Assembly (NCBI GenBank): GCA_027083665.1
Contig: JALWNV010000017.1
Coordinates: 1 to 8,224, forward strand
Reading direction: 5' to 3'
From: Helicobacteraceae bacterium
GTDB taxonomy: Bacteria; Campylobacterota; Campylobacteria; Campylobacterales; Sulfurimonadaceae
DNA: 8,224 nucleotides
Shown one piece after another: positions 1-6,076 of this stretch; positions within the stretch are counted from its first letter, which is position 1, and each line of letters begins with the position of its first letter. The position numbers and the translations under genes are program-made. A model generated the notes under the pieces. The model made no database searches. It was not told the DNA's origin and saw nothing but the letters and a program-made list of their open reading frames with translations.

Positions 1-1
1 G

Positions 2-355
2 GTAGGCACACCGGATCGGCCGTGGACCCCTTATGAAAAAGCGGAAATCGACAAAGTGATCAAAGGTACCTACGAGATGTTCGTCCACGATGTCGCGAAA
101 GCGCGCCGTCTTGACCTCAATCGAAGTGACCGCTATGCGAACGCCCATATTTTTACGGCGGCGCAGGCCAAAGCAGTGGGACTGATCGACACGGTCGGTG
201 TCGAATACGACGCCCGGAAACTGCTCGAAAAACGCAGCGGAGTCAAGGAACCCGTATGGAACGAAGAGAGCGAGATAGAACGTTTTTTCAAAAAAATCGG
301 TGCTGAAAGCGCCGCGATACTGCATCTGTATTTTCCGGCGGCATCGCTTCGATAA
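2..355 (+). CDS. sppA: Signal peptide peptidase SppA-type (S49 family), C-terminal part, cut by left edge
   Basis: The frame is open from the left edge, so the gene starts outside the window; 117 codons remain before TAA. The visible part matches the C-terminal end of S49 peptidases: a WTPYEK segment, then YEMFVHDVAKAR, then the conserved block ANAHIFTAAQAKAVGLIDTVG (in other members roughly a 'G.v.tG.qA...GLVD..G' pattern). SppA enzymes are membrane-anchored serine peptidases that cut leftover signal peptides within the membrane. The catalytic Ser and Lys would lie upstream and cannot be checked here. A GTG at 56 could be read as a start, but the homologous block already begins before it, so it is internal. 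A short or degenerate S49 relative is possible, but the C-terminal pattern is typical of SppA. Confidence 0.82.
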   Translation, partial: VGTPDRPWTPYEKAEIDKVIKGTYEMFVHDVAKARRLDLNRSDRYANAHIFTAAQAKAVGLIDTVGVEYDARKLLEKRSGVKEPVWNEESEIERFFKKIGAESAAILHLYFPAASLR

Positions 356-389
356 ATGTCACATTTCCATAACGTCTATCAGACATAGT

Positions 390-418
390 TAAAATAGTTT
401 CAGTACAATTTGCATAAT
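390..418 (+). promoter_or_regulatory. Candidate promoter of the PAS gene
   Basis: The 97-base gap between sppA and the PAS gene is AT-rich compared with its surroundings. It contains two -10-like hexamers, TAAAAT at 390-395 and CATAAT at 413-418, the second preceded by TTTG. Vegetative promoters in Campylobacterota depend mainly on the -10 element, so either could drive the PAS gene with a leader of about 30 to 50 bases. I see no convincing -35 box. This is inference from base pattern only. Confidence 0.3.
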
Positions 419-452
419 AAAGCAAAAATTCATCAAGAGGGGATGCGCCGCC

Positions 453-866
453 ATGATAAAACGCCCTGAACCTGTGGATGAGGAAGTTCTGTTCGACGGA
501 CGCAGCCTCATCTCCGAAACTGACCTCAAAGGGGTCATTACCTTCGTCAACAGAAAATTTGTCGAGATGACGGGCTATTCGAAGAAAGAAGCCGTCGGCC
601 AGCCGCACAATATTCTGCGTCATCCCGATATGCCGAAAGCCGCATTTGAAGGAATGTGGAAGATCATCAAAGAGGGCAAAACCTGGGAAGGCTACGTCAA
701 AAACCTGCGAAAAGACGGGAAGTATTACTGGGTTATCGTCACGATCGTCCCGAAAAAAGATGAAAACGGCAATATCATCGGATATATCGCATCGCGAAAA
801 ATGCCCGACCGCAACCATCTTCAGAAAATCATCCGGCAATACGAAGAGATGCTCGAAAAAGAGTGA
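453..866 (+). CDS. Stand-alone Aer/CetB-like PAS domain protein, probable FAD redox sensor
   Basis: This 137-residue protein is almost entirely one PAS domain (about residues 10-118) with a short charged C-terminal helix (119-137). It closely follows the N-terminal PAS of the E. coli aerotaxis receptor Aer. Shared stretches are the segment around residues 19-35, GQPHNILRHPDMPKAAF (49-65), and the W-G-VKN-RK-G-YYW block (78-93). The Arg-His-Pro-Asp group (56-59) matches Aer residues needed for FAD binding, so it probably senses redox state or electron-transport activity. There is no HAMP, methyl-accepting, kinase or GGDEF output. That resembles Campylobacter CetB, a PAS protein that signals through the separate membrane receptor CetA; no such partner is visible here. 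The start is set by AAGAGGGGA about 10 bases upstream. Function is inferred from family resemblance. Confidence 0.85.
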   Translation: MIKRPEPVDEEVLFDGRSLISETDLKGVITFVNRKFVEMTGYSKKEAVGQPHNILRHPDMPKAAFEGMWKIIKEGKTWEGYVKNLRKDGKYYWVIVTIVPKKDENGNIIGYIASRKMPDRNHLQKIIRQYEEMLEKE

Positions 867-882
867 ACCGGTTCCCCCGGCT
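866..882. terminator. Short hairpin between converging genes, possible weak terminator
   Basis: AACCGG (866-871), loop TTCCC, then CCGGCT (877-882) forms a six-pair stem with one G-T pair. It starts on the last base of the PAS stop codon and lies in the 17-base gap before the minus-strand small gene. Read on the minus strand it is followed, after five bases, by TTTTT, so it could end transcription of the two small genes. On the plus strand no T-run follows. The stem is short, so this is tentative. Confidence 0.3.
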
Positions 883-883
883 C

Positions 884-985
884 TCAGCACTCTTCCCGCT
901 TCTCCCCTTTCAGCATGATAAAAAAAGCCGCCACGATCAACGGAGCGAGTGCGACGACCGTAAAAGTCAAATAGACTTCTGTCAT
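884..985 (-). CDS. Tiny single-pass membrane protein (33 residues), downstream member of an overlapping pair
   Basis: This frame is too short for usual gene callers. It begins MTEVYLTFTVV, continues with an unbroken hydrophobic segment to about residue 25, and ends in a charged tail, KGEKREEC. The shape predicts one membrane helix (residues 4-25) with the C-terminus in the cytoplasm by the positive-inside rule. The start is well supported: AAGGAG lies five bases before the ATG. That ATG overlaps the TGA of the upstream small gene as ATGA, the usual layout for translational coupling. The reading frame converges on the PAS gene with 17 bases between the stops. I do not recognise the family; it does not look like CydX, KdpF, CcoQ or MetS. 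It could be an accessory subunit or regulator of a membrane complex, or a hydrophobic toxin. Evidence is sequence shape only. Confidence 0.55.
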   Translation of the reverse strand: MTEVYLTFTVVALAPLIVAAFFIMLKGEKREEC

Positions 986-1068
986 TTTTTCTCCTTGTTT
1001 TGAACTGCCCTCGGGGCCATGTATACAGCGATGATACAAACATTAAGTGTGAAGATAATGAGCCGCAC
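982..1068 (-). CDS. Tiny single-pass membrane protein (28 residues), upstream member of an overlapping pair, GTG start
   Basis: The GTG at 1068-1066 opens a 28-codon frame that begins MRLIIFTLNV, stays hydrophobic to about residue 17, then has a basic tail ending VQNKEKK. One short membrane helix (residues 3-17) with a cytoplasmic C-terminus is predicted. AAGGA lies four bases before the GTG. A TTG four codons upstream is in frame, but it would put the start ahead of that ribosome-binding site, so GTG is preferred. The TGA overlaps the next ATG by four bases, and the AAGGAG of the next gene lies within this gene's last codons. Such nesting is expected of a real pair and is unlikely by chance. 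No family is recognised. The longer 260-codon frame covering this region on the same strand is in another frame and looks non-coding. Confidence 0.5.
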   Translation of the reverse strand: MRLIIFTLNVCIIAVYMAPRAVQNKEKK

Positions 1069-1110
1069 ATTTTCCTTCAAAGCGATACCGTCGGTCGGAT
1101 GTGAAGATGA

Positions 1111-1156
1111 TTGATAACAATACGTTATTTCGATAACATGAAATAACGCATATCAA
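1111..1156. promoter_or_regulatory. 46-base imperfect dyad with repeated ATAAC half-sites, candidate operator
   Basis: The element starts TTGATA and ends TATCAA. Inside are the arms TACGTTATTT (1121-1130) and AAATAACGCA (1141-1150), complementary at 9 of 10 positions, around a 10-base centre. ATAAC or its complement GTTAT occurs at 1114, 1124, 1133 and 1143, a spacing of 9-10 bases, close to one helical turn. GTTAT-TTCG-ATAAC (1124-1137) is a perfect 5-4-5 palindrome, the geometry used by Crp/Fnr-type regulators. The element lies 43 bases upstream of the first small minus-strand gene and well upstream of ubiX, so it may control either side. It could also act as an RNA hairpin. No regulator can be named from this. 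Confidence 0.4.
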
Positions 1157-1265
1157 AACCGTTCGGAAATCAACCCGGAAAAAGCCATGCTTTAAGGATA
1201 ACGCCAAGTTTGTTTTGCTAAACTGCCTGCAAGGTAAGTGTTTTACCTGGGTTTTAAACCTCGGT

Positions 1266-1290
1266 GCAGATCACTATTTTGATCTGTTTT
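1266..1290 (+). terminator. Candidate intrinsic terminator
   Basis: CAGATCA (1267-1273), loop CTATTT, TGATCTG (1280-1286) is a perfect seven-pair stem, extendable by one G-T pair, followed directly by TTTT. The stem is AT-rich, so it is only moderately stable. On the opposite strand no T-run follows. It would end a plus-strand transcript that starts upstream of about 1260. No plus-strand protein gene lies between the PAS gene and this point. Confidence 0.45.
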
Positions 1291-1302
1291 ACAAGTTTCG
1301 TT

Positions 1303-1345
1303 AAAACGCGGGAGAGGACTCGAGCACTCTTTTGCGTTTTCTTTC
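1303..1345 (+). terminator. Candidate intrinsic terminator, 14-pair stem upstream of ubiX
   Basis: AAAACGCGGGAGAG (1303-1316) pairs with CTCTTTTGCGTTTT (1327-1340), including three neighbouring G-T pairs, around a 10-base loop that contains CTCGAG. An A-tract leads in, and TTTTCTTTCTT follows the GC core, the normal layout of an intrinsic terminator. Because of the G-T pairs, the stem is much weaker on the minus strand, which points to plus-strand use. It lies about 60 bases before the proposed ubiX -10 box. Confidence 0.4.
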
Positions 1346-1377
1346 TTCCTTTCGGCATACGCCTCCCACCACCCCTT

Positions 1378-1408
1378 TTGCAGAGACACAGTTATTTAGT
1401 GCTATCAT
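1378..1408 (+). promoter_or_regulatory. Likely promoter of the ubiX-coaD-tmk-hisS-speA-cysE operon
   Basis: TATCAT at 1403-1408 is preceded by TGC, an extended -10 element. A TTGCAG at 1378-1383 could be a -35 box, although the 19-base spacing is long. Transcription from here would start at about 1415 and give a very short leader before the ATG at 1428. The next six genes have no gap longer than 15 bases, so this is the most likely main promoter for the whole set. Confidence 0.5.
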
Positions 1409-1427
1409 TCCCGTTAAAAAAGTATCC

Positions 1428-1955
1428 ATGAAAATTATCGTCGCTATCAGCGGAGCCAGCGGGGCGGCATTGGGGCTCAAAACCCTGAGGCTCCTTCCGC
1501 AGCCCTATGAAAAACATCTGATCGTTTCCGAACATGCACGGACGGTATTCGACCGAGAAGAGAACATCCGTCTGCATGATATAGACGATATCGCCGCCCC
1601 GCTCGCTTCGGGCTCGTTCGGAGCCGATGCGATGCTGATCGTTCCGTGCAGTATGAATACCCTGGCGAAAATCGCCTGCGGCATCGCGGACAACCTGACG
1701 ACCCGTGCGGCGTCGGTCATGATCAAAGAGCGGAAACAGCTGCTGCTGGCACCGCGGGAGATGCCTTTTTCGGCGATCGCACTGGAAAACATGCTCAAAC
1801 TCGCACGTTTGAACGTCATCATCGCCCCGCCGGTCATGGCGTACTACTCACGGCAGCAGACCCTCGAAGAGATGGAGAACTTCATGATCGGAAAATGGTT
1901 CGACCTTATCGGTATTGACAACACCCTGTACAAGCGCTGGAGCGGCAATGAGTAA
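1428..1955 (+). CDS. ubiX: Flavin prenyltransferase UbiX
   Basis: UbiX joins a dimethylallyl group to FMN to make prenylated FMN, the cofactor of UbiD-type decarboxylases in ubiquinone or menaquinone-related and aromatic acid metabolism. The 175-residue protein has the usual length and landmarks: N-terminal GASGA (9-13) for flavin phosphate, VSEH (33-36), PCSMNTLA (73-80), GIADNL (85-90), KER (100-102), PRE (109-111), PPVMAYYS (134-141) and the C-terminal YKRW (168-171) with the Tyr and Arg that bind dimethylallyl phosphate. A TTG 32 codons upstream keeps the frame open, but homology begins at this ATG, so ATG is chosen. The ribosome-binding site is weak (AAAAAAG), in keeping with a short leader. 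The last eight bases overlap coaD. A UbiD partner is not in the window. Confidence 0.95.
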   Translation: MKIIVAISGASGAALGLKTLRLLPQPYEKHLIVSEHARTVFDREENIRLHDIDDIAAPLASGSFGADAMLIVPCSMNTLAKIACGIADNLTTRAASVMIKERKQLLLAPREMPFSAIALENMLKLARLNVIIAPPVMAYYSRQQTLEEMENFMIGKWFDLIGIDNTLYKRWSGNE

Positions 1956-2439
1956 AACAGCCCTGTATCCCGGAACTTTCGATCCTATCACCAACGGCCA
2001 TTATGATATCATCGTCCGTGCACTCAATCTTTTCGACCGCGTCATCGTCGCCGTGGCCGATTCGAAAAACAAAAAGCCGATGTTCACCCTCGACGAACGC
2101 GTCCGCATGGCCAAAGCCGCCACGGCAGGGCTCGAACATGCCGAAGTGATCGGCTTCGACACCCTGACGATCGAACTGGCCAAAGAGCATCGTGCCGAAA
2201 TCCTCATCCGCGGTCTGCGCGCCGTAAGCGACTTCGAATACGAACTGCAGTTGGGCTATCTCAACCACTCGCTCGATCCGGATATCGAAACGGTCTACCT
2301 CATGCCCAATCTTCGCCACGCTTTCGTCAGTTCCTCCATCGTTCGCAACCTGCTCAGCTTCAACGGCAGGACCGACCACCTGCTGCCGCCGCAGGTCGAA
2401 ACCATCATTCGGGAGATGGACTCATGTACCTTGCGATAG
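1948..2439 (+). CDS. coaD: Phosphopantetheine adenylyltransferase CoaD
   Basis: CoaD transfers AMP from ATP to 4'-phosphopantetheine, the penultimate step of coenzyme A synthesis in the cytoplasm. The 163-residue protein is full length and typical of this nucleotidyltransferase: YPGTFDPITNGH (7-18) with the TNGH nucleotide motif, KKPMF (42-46), RGLRAVSDFEYE (88-99) and SSSIVR (128-133), where most relatives have ISSS. The frame is open 11 codons further upstream inside ubiX, but MSKTALYPG is the family start, and GGAG lies five bases before it. The start lies within the end of ubiX (8-base overlap) and the end overlaps tmk by 16 bases, which suggests coupled translation. Confidence 0.96.
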   Translation: MSKTALYPGTFDPITNGHYDIIVRALNLFDRVIVAVADSKNKKPMFTLDERVRMAKAATAGLEHAEVIGFDTLTIELAKEHRAEILIRGLRAVSDFEYELQLGYLNHSLDPDIETVYLMPNLRHAFVSSSIVRNLLSFNGRTDHLLPPQVETIIREMDSCTLR

Positions 2440-3008
2440 AGGGAATTGACACGGCGGGGAAATCGACCCAGATCTCCGCACTGGCAAAACGTTTCCCCGA
2501 GGCCGTATTTACCAAAGAACCGGGAGGCACCCCCGTCGGCGAGAAGATCCGCAGCCTGATCCTCGGGACCGGCGTACACTCGGCGACGACGGAAATGCTA
2601 CTCTTTCTCGCCGACAGGAGCGAGCATGTCAGCGAAGTCATCGTACCCAACCGAAAGCGCCTGATCGTTTCCGACCGTTCCGCAGTCTCCGGCATCGCCT
2701 ATGCCATGATCAAAGCGGCCGTCGGGACCGAAGAGCTTCTGCGGCTCAACCGGTTCGCAACCGGCGGATATCTCCCGGACAAAGTCGTTATTTTGAAACT
2801 CTCCGAAGCCGAACTGCTCAGACGGCTCAAAGCGAAAGAGCACGATGCCATTGAATCGCGCGGAAGCGGCTATCTGCTGAAAATCCAGGAAAACCTTGAA
2901 AAAGCGGCGGAGCTTCTGGAGATTCCGGCTGTCGTGATCGACGCATCACTGCCCGTCGGCGACATTACCGCCCGTATCCGAGACATCATTACCAAAGGAG
3001 CATCATGA
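2424..3008 (+). CDS. tmk: Thymidylate kinase
   Basis: This enzyme phosphorylates dTMP to dTDP with ATP, an essential step to dTTP. The 194-residue protein carries the P-loop GIDTAGKST (7-15), the dTMP-binding EPGGT (32-36), FLADRSEH (61-68), and a Lys/Arg-rich lid region (about 133-147). The usual DRY motif reads DRS (84-86), followed by SGIAYA (89-94). As I recall, Helicobacter pylori Tmk also has DRS, so this points to the phylum and not to damage. The gene starts 16 bases inside coaD, and its TGA overlaps the hisS ATG. Confidence 0.94.
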   Translation: MYLAIEGIDTAGKSTQISALAKRFPEAVFTKEPGGTPVGEKIRSLILGTGVHSATTEMLLFLADRSEHVSEVIVPNRKRLIVSDRSAVSGIAYAMIKAAVGTEELLRLNRFATGGYLPDKVVILKLSEAELLRRLKAKEHDAIESRGSGYLLKIQENLEKAAELLEIPAVVIDASLPVGDITARIRDIITKGAS

Positions 3009-4216
3009 TCCGTTCACTGCGAGGTATGAACGATATTCTGCCGCCGGAGAATCTCCGGTTCGAACACTTTTTGCAGACGGCGACCGCCGTCGCCAAACGC
3101 TACGGCTTTACCTACGTCGAGACGCCGCTGCTCGAAGAAACGGCACTCTTCAAACGTTCCGTCGGCGAATCCAGCGATATTGTCGGCAAAGAGATGTACC
3201 AGTTCACGGACAAAGGCGGCAACGACGTCTGCCTGCGTCCCGAAGGCACCGCCGGTGTGGTGCGGGCGTTCGTGCAGCACAAACTCGACCGTGCCGGGGG
3301 AATTCACCGCTACTTCTACCACGGACCGATGTTCCGCTACGAACGGCCGCAAAAAGGGCGTCTGCGCGAATTTCACCAGTTCGGATGCGAAAGTTTCGGT
3401 GTCGCGTCGGTATACGAGGATGTCACGGTCATCATGATGGTCGCCGATATCTTCAAGGCGCTGGGAATCGGATACCGCCTCAAGATCAATTCGCTCGGCG
3501 ACCGCAACTGCATGCCGCAGTACCGTGAAAAGCTGATCGGCTTCCTCGACAAACATGAAGCGCACATCTGCGAAGACTGCACCCGACGCAAAGCGACCAA
3601 TCCTATCCGTGTGCTCGACTGCAAAAATGAACATTGCCAAGCCGTCTACGCCGACGCACCGAAACTCATCGACAACCTCTGCGAAGGGTGCGGAGAGGAT
3701 TTCCATACCCTGAAAAAGATTCTCGACGAAAACGGTATCGCATACGAGGTCGACACCCACCTCGTACGCGGCCTCGACTACTACTCCAAAACGGCGTTCG
3801 AATTCGTCAGCGACGCCATCGGGGCGCAAAGCGCCATCGCCGGCGGCGGCCGCTACGACCGGCTCGTGGAATTCCTCGACGGCCGTCCGACGCCGGCCGT
3901 GGGGTTCGCCATCGGTATTGAACGCCTGCTCGAACTGATCGAGATGCCCGAAACGAAGCGCAGCGGCTACTATATGGGAGCGATGGATGACGAGTCGCTG
4001 CCGCAAATCCTGAAGCTTGCCGCCCGCAAGCGCGCAAGCGACAGCGTTGTGGTCGAATACGGTGCCAAAAGCCTCAAGGCCCATCTCAAGGGAGCCGACC
4101 GTATCAACGCACGCTGGTGCGTCGTTATCGGTGAAAACGAGCGCAACGCGGGAACGGTCTGGGTCAAGGACCTTGAGGCCAAAAGCGAATCGGTCGTTCC
4201 GGCCGGCGAACTCTGA
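3005..4216 (+). CDS. hisS: Histidyl-tRNA synthetase
   Basis: HisS charges tRNA-His with histidine; it is a class II synthetase. The 403-residue protein has all landmarks: the start RSLRGMNDILPPE (3-15), RPEGT (78-82), motif 2 with FRYERPQKGRLREFHQFG (110-127), the histidine-specific LVRGLDYYSKTAFEF (253-267), GGGRYD (280-285), motif 3 AVGFAIGIERL (298-308), and a C-terminal anticodon-binding domain. Between them lie six cysteines (189, 192, 206, 211, 226, 229) around NPIRVLDCK, a metal-type cluster seen in many bacterial HisRS. The C-terminal domain ends a little early compared with the 420-430 residues common in the family. AAGGAG six bases upstream supports the ATG, which overlaps the tmk stop. 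Confidence 0.96.
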   Translation: MIRSLRGMNDILPPENLRFEHFLQTATAVAKRYGFTYVETPLLEETALFKRSVGESSDIVGKEMYQFTDKGGNDVCLRPEGTAGVVRAFVQHKLDRAGGIHRYFYHGPMFRYERPQKGRLREFHQFGCESFGVASVYEDVTVIMMVADIFKALGIGYRLKINSLGDRNCMPQYREKLIGFLDKHEAHICEDCTRRKATNPIRVLDCKNEHCQAVYADAPKLIDNLCEGCGEDFHTLKKILDENGIAYEVDTHLVRGLDYYSKTAFEFVSDAIGAQSAIAGGGRYDRLVEFLDGRPTPAVGFAIGIERLLELIEMPETKRSGYYMGAMDDESLPQILKLAARKRASDSVVVEYGAKSLKAHLKGADRINARWCVVIGENERNAGTVWVKDLEAKSESVVPAGEL

Positions 4217-4231
4217 GGGAACGAAAACGGT

Positions 4232-6064
4232 ATGCAGCAGCCATACGGACTCGATATCTGGGGTGACCGGAACTTTATCATCCGAAACGGGCAAATCCAT
4301 ATCAACTACAAAAGTTCCCCCGCCCTGCTCGACATCGTATCTCGAATCCGCAAAGACGGTATCAAAGGGCCGCTGATTCTGCGCTTTCCCCATCTCATTT
4401 CCAAACAGATCGACTCGCTTTACGACAACTTCTGCCGCGCCATCCGCGAAAATGACTACCGCGGGGATTTCAAGGCGGTCTTCCCGCTGAAAGTCAACCA
4501 ATACCCTGAAGCGGTCCGTGCCGTCGTCGGCGCCGGCCGTCGCTACCGCTACGGTCTCGAGGCCGGTTCCAAAGCCGAACTGATCCTCGCCATGGCCTAT
4601 ACGCCGACAGGCTCGCCCATCACCGTCAACGGCTTCAAGGATGAGGAGATGATCACGATGGGCTTCGTCGCGGCGCAGATGGGCCATCATATCACGCTTA
4701 CCATCGAAGGGCTCGGCGAACTCGAATCAATCGTGGAAGTTGCCCGCAAAACACCGTTTCGCGTCCCCGACATCGGCATCCGAATCCGCCTTCACAGCGG
4801 CGGCAGCGGTATCTGGGCCAAAAGCGGCGGCATGCAGGCGAAATTCGGCCTGACCTCGACGGAGCTGCTCGAAGCGTTCGAGCTGCTCAAAAACCATCGT
4901 CTGCTCGAACGTTTCACGATGCTGCACTTTCATATCGGCTCGCAAATGGAGGAGATCGCCCCGCTCAAGCGTGCCCTGCGCGAAGCGGGAAACATCTATG
5001 CCGAACTAAAAAAGATGGGAGCGGATGCCCTGCGCGCCATCAATATCGGCGGAGGGCTGTCGGTCGAATATGCCCAGCATCCCTCCAAACGGGTCCGCAA
5101 CTACAATCTGAGCGAATTCGCCAACGATGTCGTCTATCTGCTCGGCGAGATCATGAAAGCCAAAGGGGTTGACCATCCCGACATCGTCACCGAATCGGGC
5201 CGTTTCATCAGCGCGACGCACGCCGTGCTCGTCACTCCCGTACTCGAACTCTTTTCGCACGACTATCAGGAACGTTCGCTCAAGCTCAAACCCGTCAATC
5301 CTCCGCTGATCGAAGAGCTGCTCGAACTCAGCCGGCTGCTGACATCGAGCAACAGTACCGAATTCCTCCACGACGCGCTCGATCACATGGAGTCGCTTCT
5401 GACGCTGTTCGAACTGGGATATATCGATCTGCAGGACCGTTCCAACGCCGAGATTCTCGTCCACAGCATTATCAAAAAAGCCCTCTATCTCAAGCAGGGA
5501 AACCCCACACCCGAAATCGAACGCCTTCAGGAGCGCCTTCAGGAGCGCTACCTCGTCAACAGCTCCTTTTTCCAGAGCATGCCCGATTACTGGGGACTAA
5601 AGCAGCACTTTCCCGTCATGCCGCTGGATCGTCTCGATCAGCCCGCCATCCGCGCCGCTTCGCTGTGGGATATCACCTGCGACAGCGACGGCGAAATCGG
5701 TTTCGACCCCGAGGCGCCGCTGTTTTTGCACGATGTCAATCTTGACGAAGAGGAGTATTTTCTCGGATTTTTCAATGTCGGTGCCTATCAGGAAACACTG
5801 GGGATGCAGCACAACCTCTTCAGCCACCCCAGCGAGGCGACCGTTCTCATCGACGATCACGGCTACCGTTTCAGCAATATCGACGAAGCGGAAAACATTC
5901 TGGAAATTCTCGATAACCTCGAATACGACGCGCAGGAGGTTTTAACCGAACTTGAAAAGAAGATAACGGATTCCGATTTTATCACAAAAGAAGATAATCG
6001 TGATACACTTGCGACACTGAAACGTTTTCTGGCGCAAAACGGTTATTTGCGTACGACACGGTAA
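4232..6064 (+). CDS. speA: Biosynthetic arginine decarboxylase SpeA
   Basis: SpeA converts arginine to agmatine and CO2, the entry to polyamine synthesis. In Campylobacterota the route is thought to go on through N-carbamoylputrescine and carboxyspermidine. The 610-residue protein is a PLP fold-type III enzyme: FPLKVNQ (84-90) with the PLP lysine at 87, HFHIGSQ (232-238), NIGGGLSVEY (271-280) for PLP phosphate, ESGR (321-324), and late in the chain CDSDGEI (483-489) with the catalytic cysteine, then FNVGAYQETLG. It is somewhat shorter than E. coli SpeA. The start ATG follows a TGAGGGA that begins in the hisS stop codon, with a gap of 15 bases. A perfect 12-base tandem repeat at 5522-5545 encodes RLQE twice. 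No downstream polyamine gene lies in the window. Confidence 0.96.
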   Translation: MQQPYGLDIWGDRNFIIRNGQIHINYKSSPALLDIVSRIRKDGIKGPLILRFPHLISKQIDSLYDNFCRAIRENDYRGDFKAVFPLKVNQYPEAVRAVVGAGRRYRYGLEAGSKAELILAMAYTPTGSPITVNGFKDEEMITMGFVAAQMGHHITLTIEGLGELESIVEVARKTPFRVPDIGIRIRLHSGGSGIWAKSGGMQAKFGLTSTELLEAFELLKNHRLLERFTMLHFHIGSQMEEIAPLKRALREAGNIYAELKKMGADALRAINIGGGLSVEYAQHPSKRVRNYNLSEFANDVVYLLGEIMKAKGVDHPDIVTESGRFISATHAVLVTPVLELFSHDYQERSLKLKPVNPPLIEELLELSRLLTSSNSTEFLHDALDHMESLLTLFELGYIDLQDRSNAEILVHSIIKKALYLKQGNPTPEIERLQERLQERYLVNSSFFQSMPDYWGLKQHFPVMPLDRLDQPAIRAASLWDITCDSDGEIGFDPEAPLFLHDVNLDEEEYFLGFFNVGAYQETLGMQHNLFSHPSEATVLIDDHGYRFSNIDEAENILEILDNLEYDAQEVLTELEKKITDSDFITKEDNRDTLATLKRFLAQNGYLRTTR

Positions 6065-6076
6065 CGAGGAGAGATT

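Larger units (their letters stand above)
1200..1345 (+). other. Hairpin-rich non-coding stretch: possible small RNA or leader of the ubiX operon
   Basis: No plausible coding frame is present. On the plus strand there is a row of short stems: AGTTT/AAACT (1207-1224), AGGTAA/TTACCT (1232-1248), an alternative ACCTGGG/CCTCGGT stem (1245-1265) that competes with it, CAGATCA/TGATCTG (1267-1286), and a long 14-pair stem (1303-1340). The last two are each followed by, or run into, T-rich sequence. Two terminator-like stems before a separate promoter suggest either a small RNA ending at about 1290 or 1345, or an attenuated long leader for ubiX. I could not match it to 6S RNA, SRP RNA or a riboswitch I know. 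Covariance search would decide. Confidence 0.35.

Noticed and set aside
398..416. A possible sigma-54 promoter (TTTGCA) before the PAS gene
   Set aside because: The GG of the -24 element is missing at the required distance, so only the GC-like half is present.
288..1070. A 260-codon open frame on the minus strand across the PAS gene and the intergenic region
   Set aside because: It is antisense to the clear PAS gene, with no family motif. The two small frames at 884-1068 lie in other frames and have better start signals.
1143..1156. A possible FNR box (ATAAC-GCAT-ATCAA)
   Set aside because: Only one half matches TTGAT/ATCAA; the other half fits the ATAAC repeats instead, so a true FNR site is not supported.
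1303..1345. Resemblance of GCGGGAGAGGAC to the start of a glycine riboswitch
   Set aside because: The other conserved blocks of that riboswitch do not follow; the sequence is explained by one hairpin.
1332..1427. An upstream TTG that would extend ubiX by 32 residues
   Set aside because: The added residues are unlike any UbiX N-terminus, lie across a likely terminator and promoter, and the family start MKIIVAISGASGA is at 1428.
2507..2687. Thymidylate kinase with DRS in place of DRY as a possible loss of function
   Set aside because: As I recall, Helicobacter Tmk has the same change, and the P-loop and EPGGT are intact, so this is a lineage trait.
3014..4690. A 558-codon open frame on the minus strand opposite hisS and speA
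   Set aside because: It lies wholly antisense to two well-supported genes, has no recognisable motif, and its composition is what the complement of GC-biased codons gives.
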